Both the position numbers and the translations under genes were made by a program. The notes beneath the pieces were generated by a model, which was not told where the DNA came from, searched no databases, and saw nothing but the letters and a program-made list of their open reading frames with translations. From Phycisphaerales bacterium (GTDB taxonomy: Bacteria; Planctomycetota; Phycisphaerae; Phycisphaerales; UBA1924), in the NCBI GenBank assembly GCA_007124345.1, contig SLFH01000170.1, forward strand, positions 1 through 5,066: a DNA stretch of 5,066 nt, in the 5' to 3' direction. Positions 4,889-5,066 of the stretch are shown here, piece after piece (position 1 is the stretch's first letter; every line of letters starts with the position of its first letter).

Positions 4889-5066
4889 CTACTTCAGGCT
4901 CGGCAGGCACCGTTCCAAGGCCAATTCCAGTTCGCCACGGACGAAGTCGTCGGATTCGTCCTCCAGCGCTGCCGACAGTATACCGGTCACGTCGGCCGAA
5001 CCGACGCAGCCCAGCGCCCACGCCGCGTGCCCCCGCACGAGCGGCGCAGGATCGGACAGAGCCTCG
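4889..5066 (-). CDS. queG: Epoxyqueuosine reductase, C-terminal end (partial)
   Basis: The minus strand is open from the right edge to TAG at 4891-4889, giving the last 58 codons of a gene whose start lies outside the window. The sequence PLVRGHAAWALG near the start is the hallmark of the HEAT-like repeat at the C-terminus of QueG, and a second helix pair follows (ILSAALEDESDDFVRGELELAL). QueG is a cytoplasmic cobalamin and 4Fe-4S enzyme that reduces epoxyqueuosine to queuosine at tRNA position 34. The catalytic and iron-sulfur parts are not visible here, so another HEAT-repeat protein is possible, though the RGHAAWALG wording is rather specific. Third codon positions are strongly GC. It is on the same strand as the envelope cassette but about 200 bp away, so co-transcription is not implied. 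Confidence 0.72.
   Translation of the reverse strand, partial: EALSDPAPLVRGHAAWALGCVGSADVTGILSAALEDESDDFVRGELELALERCLPSLK

Noticed and set aside
1..5066. CRISPR arrays, tRNA or rRNA genes, insertion sequences
   Set aside because: No spaced repeat array, no cloverleaf or T-loop-like sequence, and no transposase or terminal inverted repeats were seen on either strand.

Overview
The window is a GC-rich stretch of bacterial chromosome (GC-ending codons dominate) in which every confidently called gene lies on the minus strand. The combination of a 6-bladed beta-propeller lipoprotein with a barrel-less protein made of carboxypeptidase-regulatory-like repeats and a TonB 'plug', ending in the sequence GAIGIWTRRGH, is a style I associate with Gemmatimonadota (Longimicrobia-like) or a related environmental lineage. 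That assignment is by pattern recognition, not by search.

Reading along the minus strand (right to left): the last 58 codons of queG (epoxyqueuosine reductase, HEAT-repeat tail) occupy 5066-4889. A gap of about 200 bp follows. Next is a membrane-anchored thioredoxin-fold protein with a CxxS in place of CxxC (4692-3871), whose 5' end is crossed by five tandem copies of a 7-bp unit. An 84-bp gap with a stop-adjacent hairpin leads to a 91-residue secreted peptide with eight cysteines and a very strong Shine-Dalgarno (3786-3511). A 194-bp gap, carrying hairpins and three identical heptamers, precedes a 484-residue secreted protein with three CarboxypepD_reg-like domains and a C-terminal plug domain (3316-1862). 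Twenty-five bases later comes a 407-residue beta-propeller lipoprotein (1836-613). Its stop codon overlaps, as TGATG, an ORF of 66 codons (613-413) that is a diverged second copy of the plug protein's C-terminus. The left 412 bp hold no convincing complete gene. A possible plus-strand gene tail ends at 54, and several inverted repeats follow.

Working hypothesis (inference): the four genes between queG and the left gap form a cell-envelope cassette. An exported cysteine-rich peptide is paired with a thioredoxin-like partner, and an outer-membrane or periplasmic plug/repeat protein is paired with a propeller lipoprotein. Bacteroidota carry loci in which small Cys-rich (NVEALA-type) peptides sit beside 6-bladed propellers and thiol-redox proteins; this locus looks like an analogue. 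The most testable oddities are the frame-breaking heptamer repeat at the start of the redoxin gene and the duplicated plug C-terminus that flanks the propeller gene as a direct repeat.
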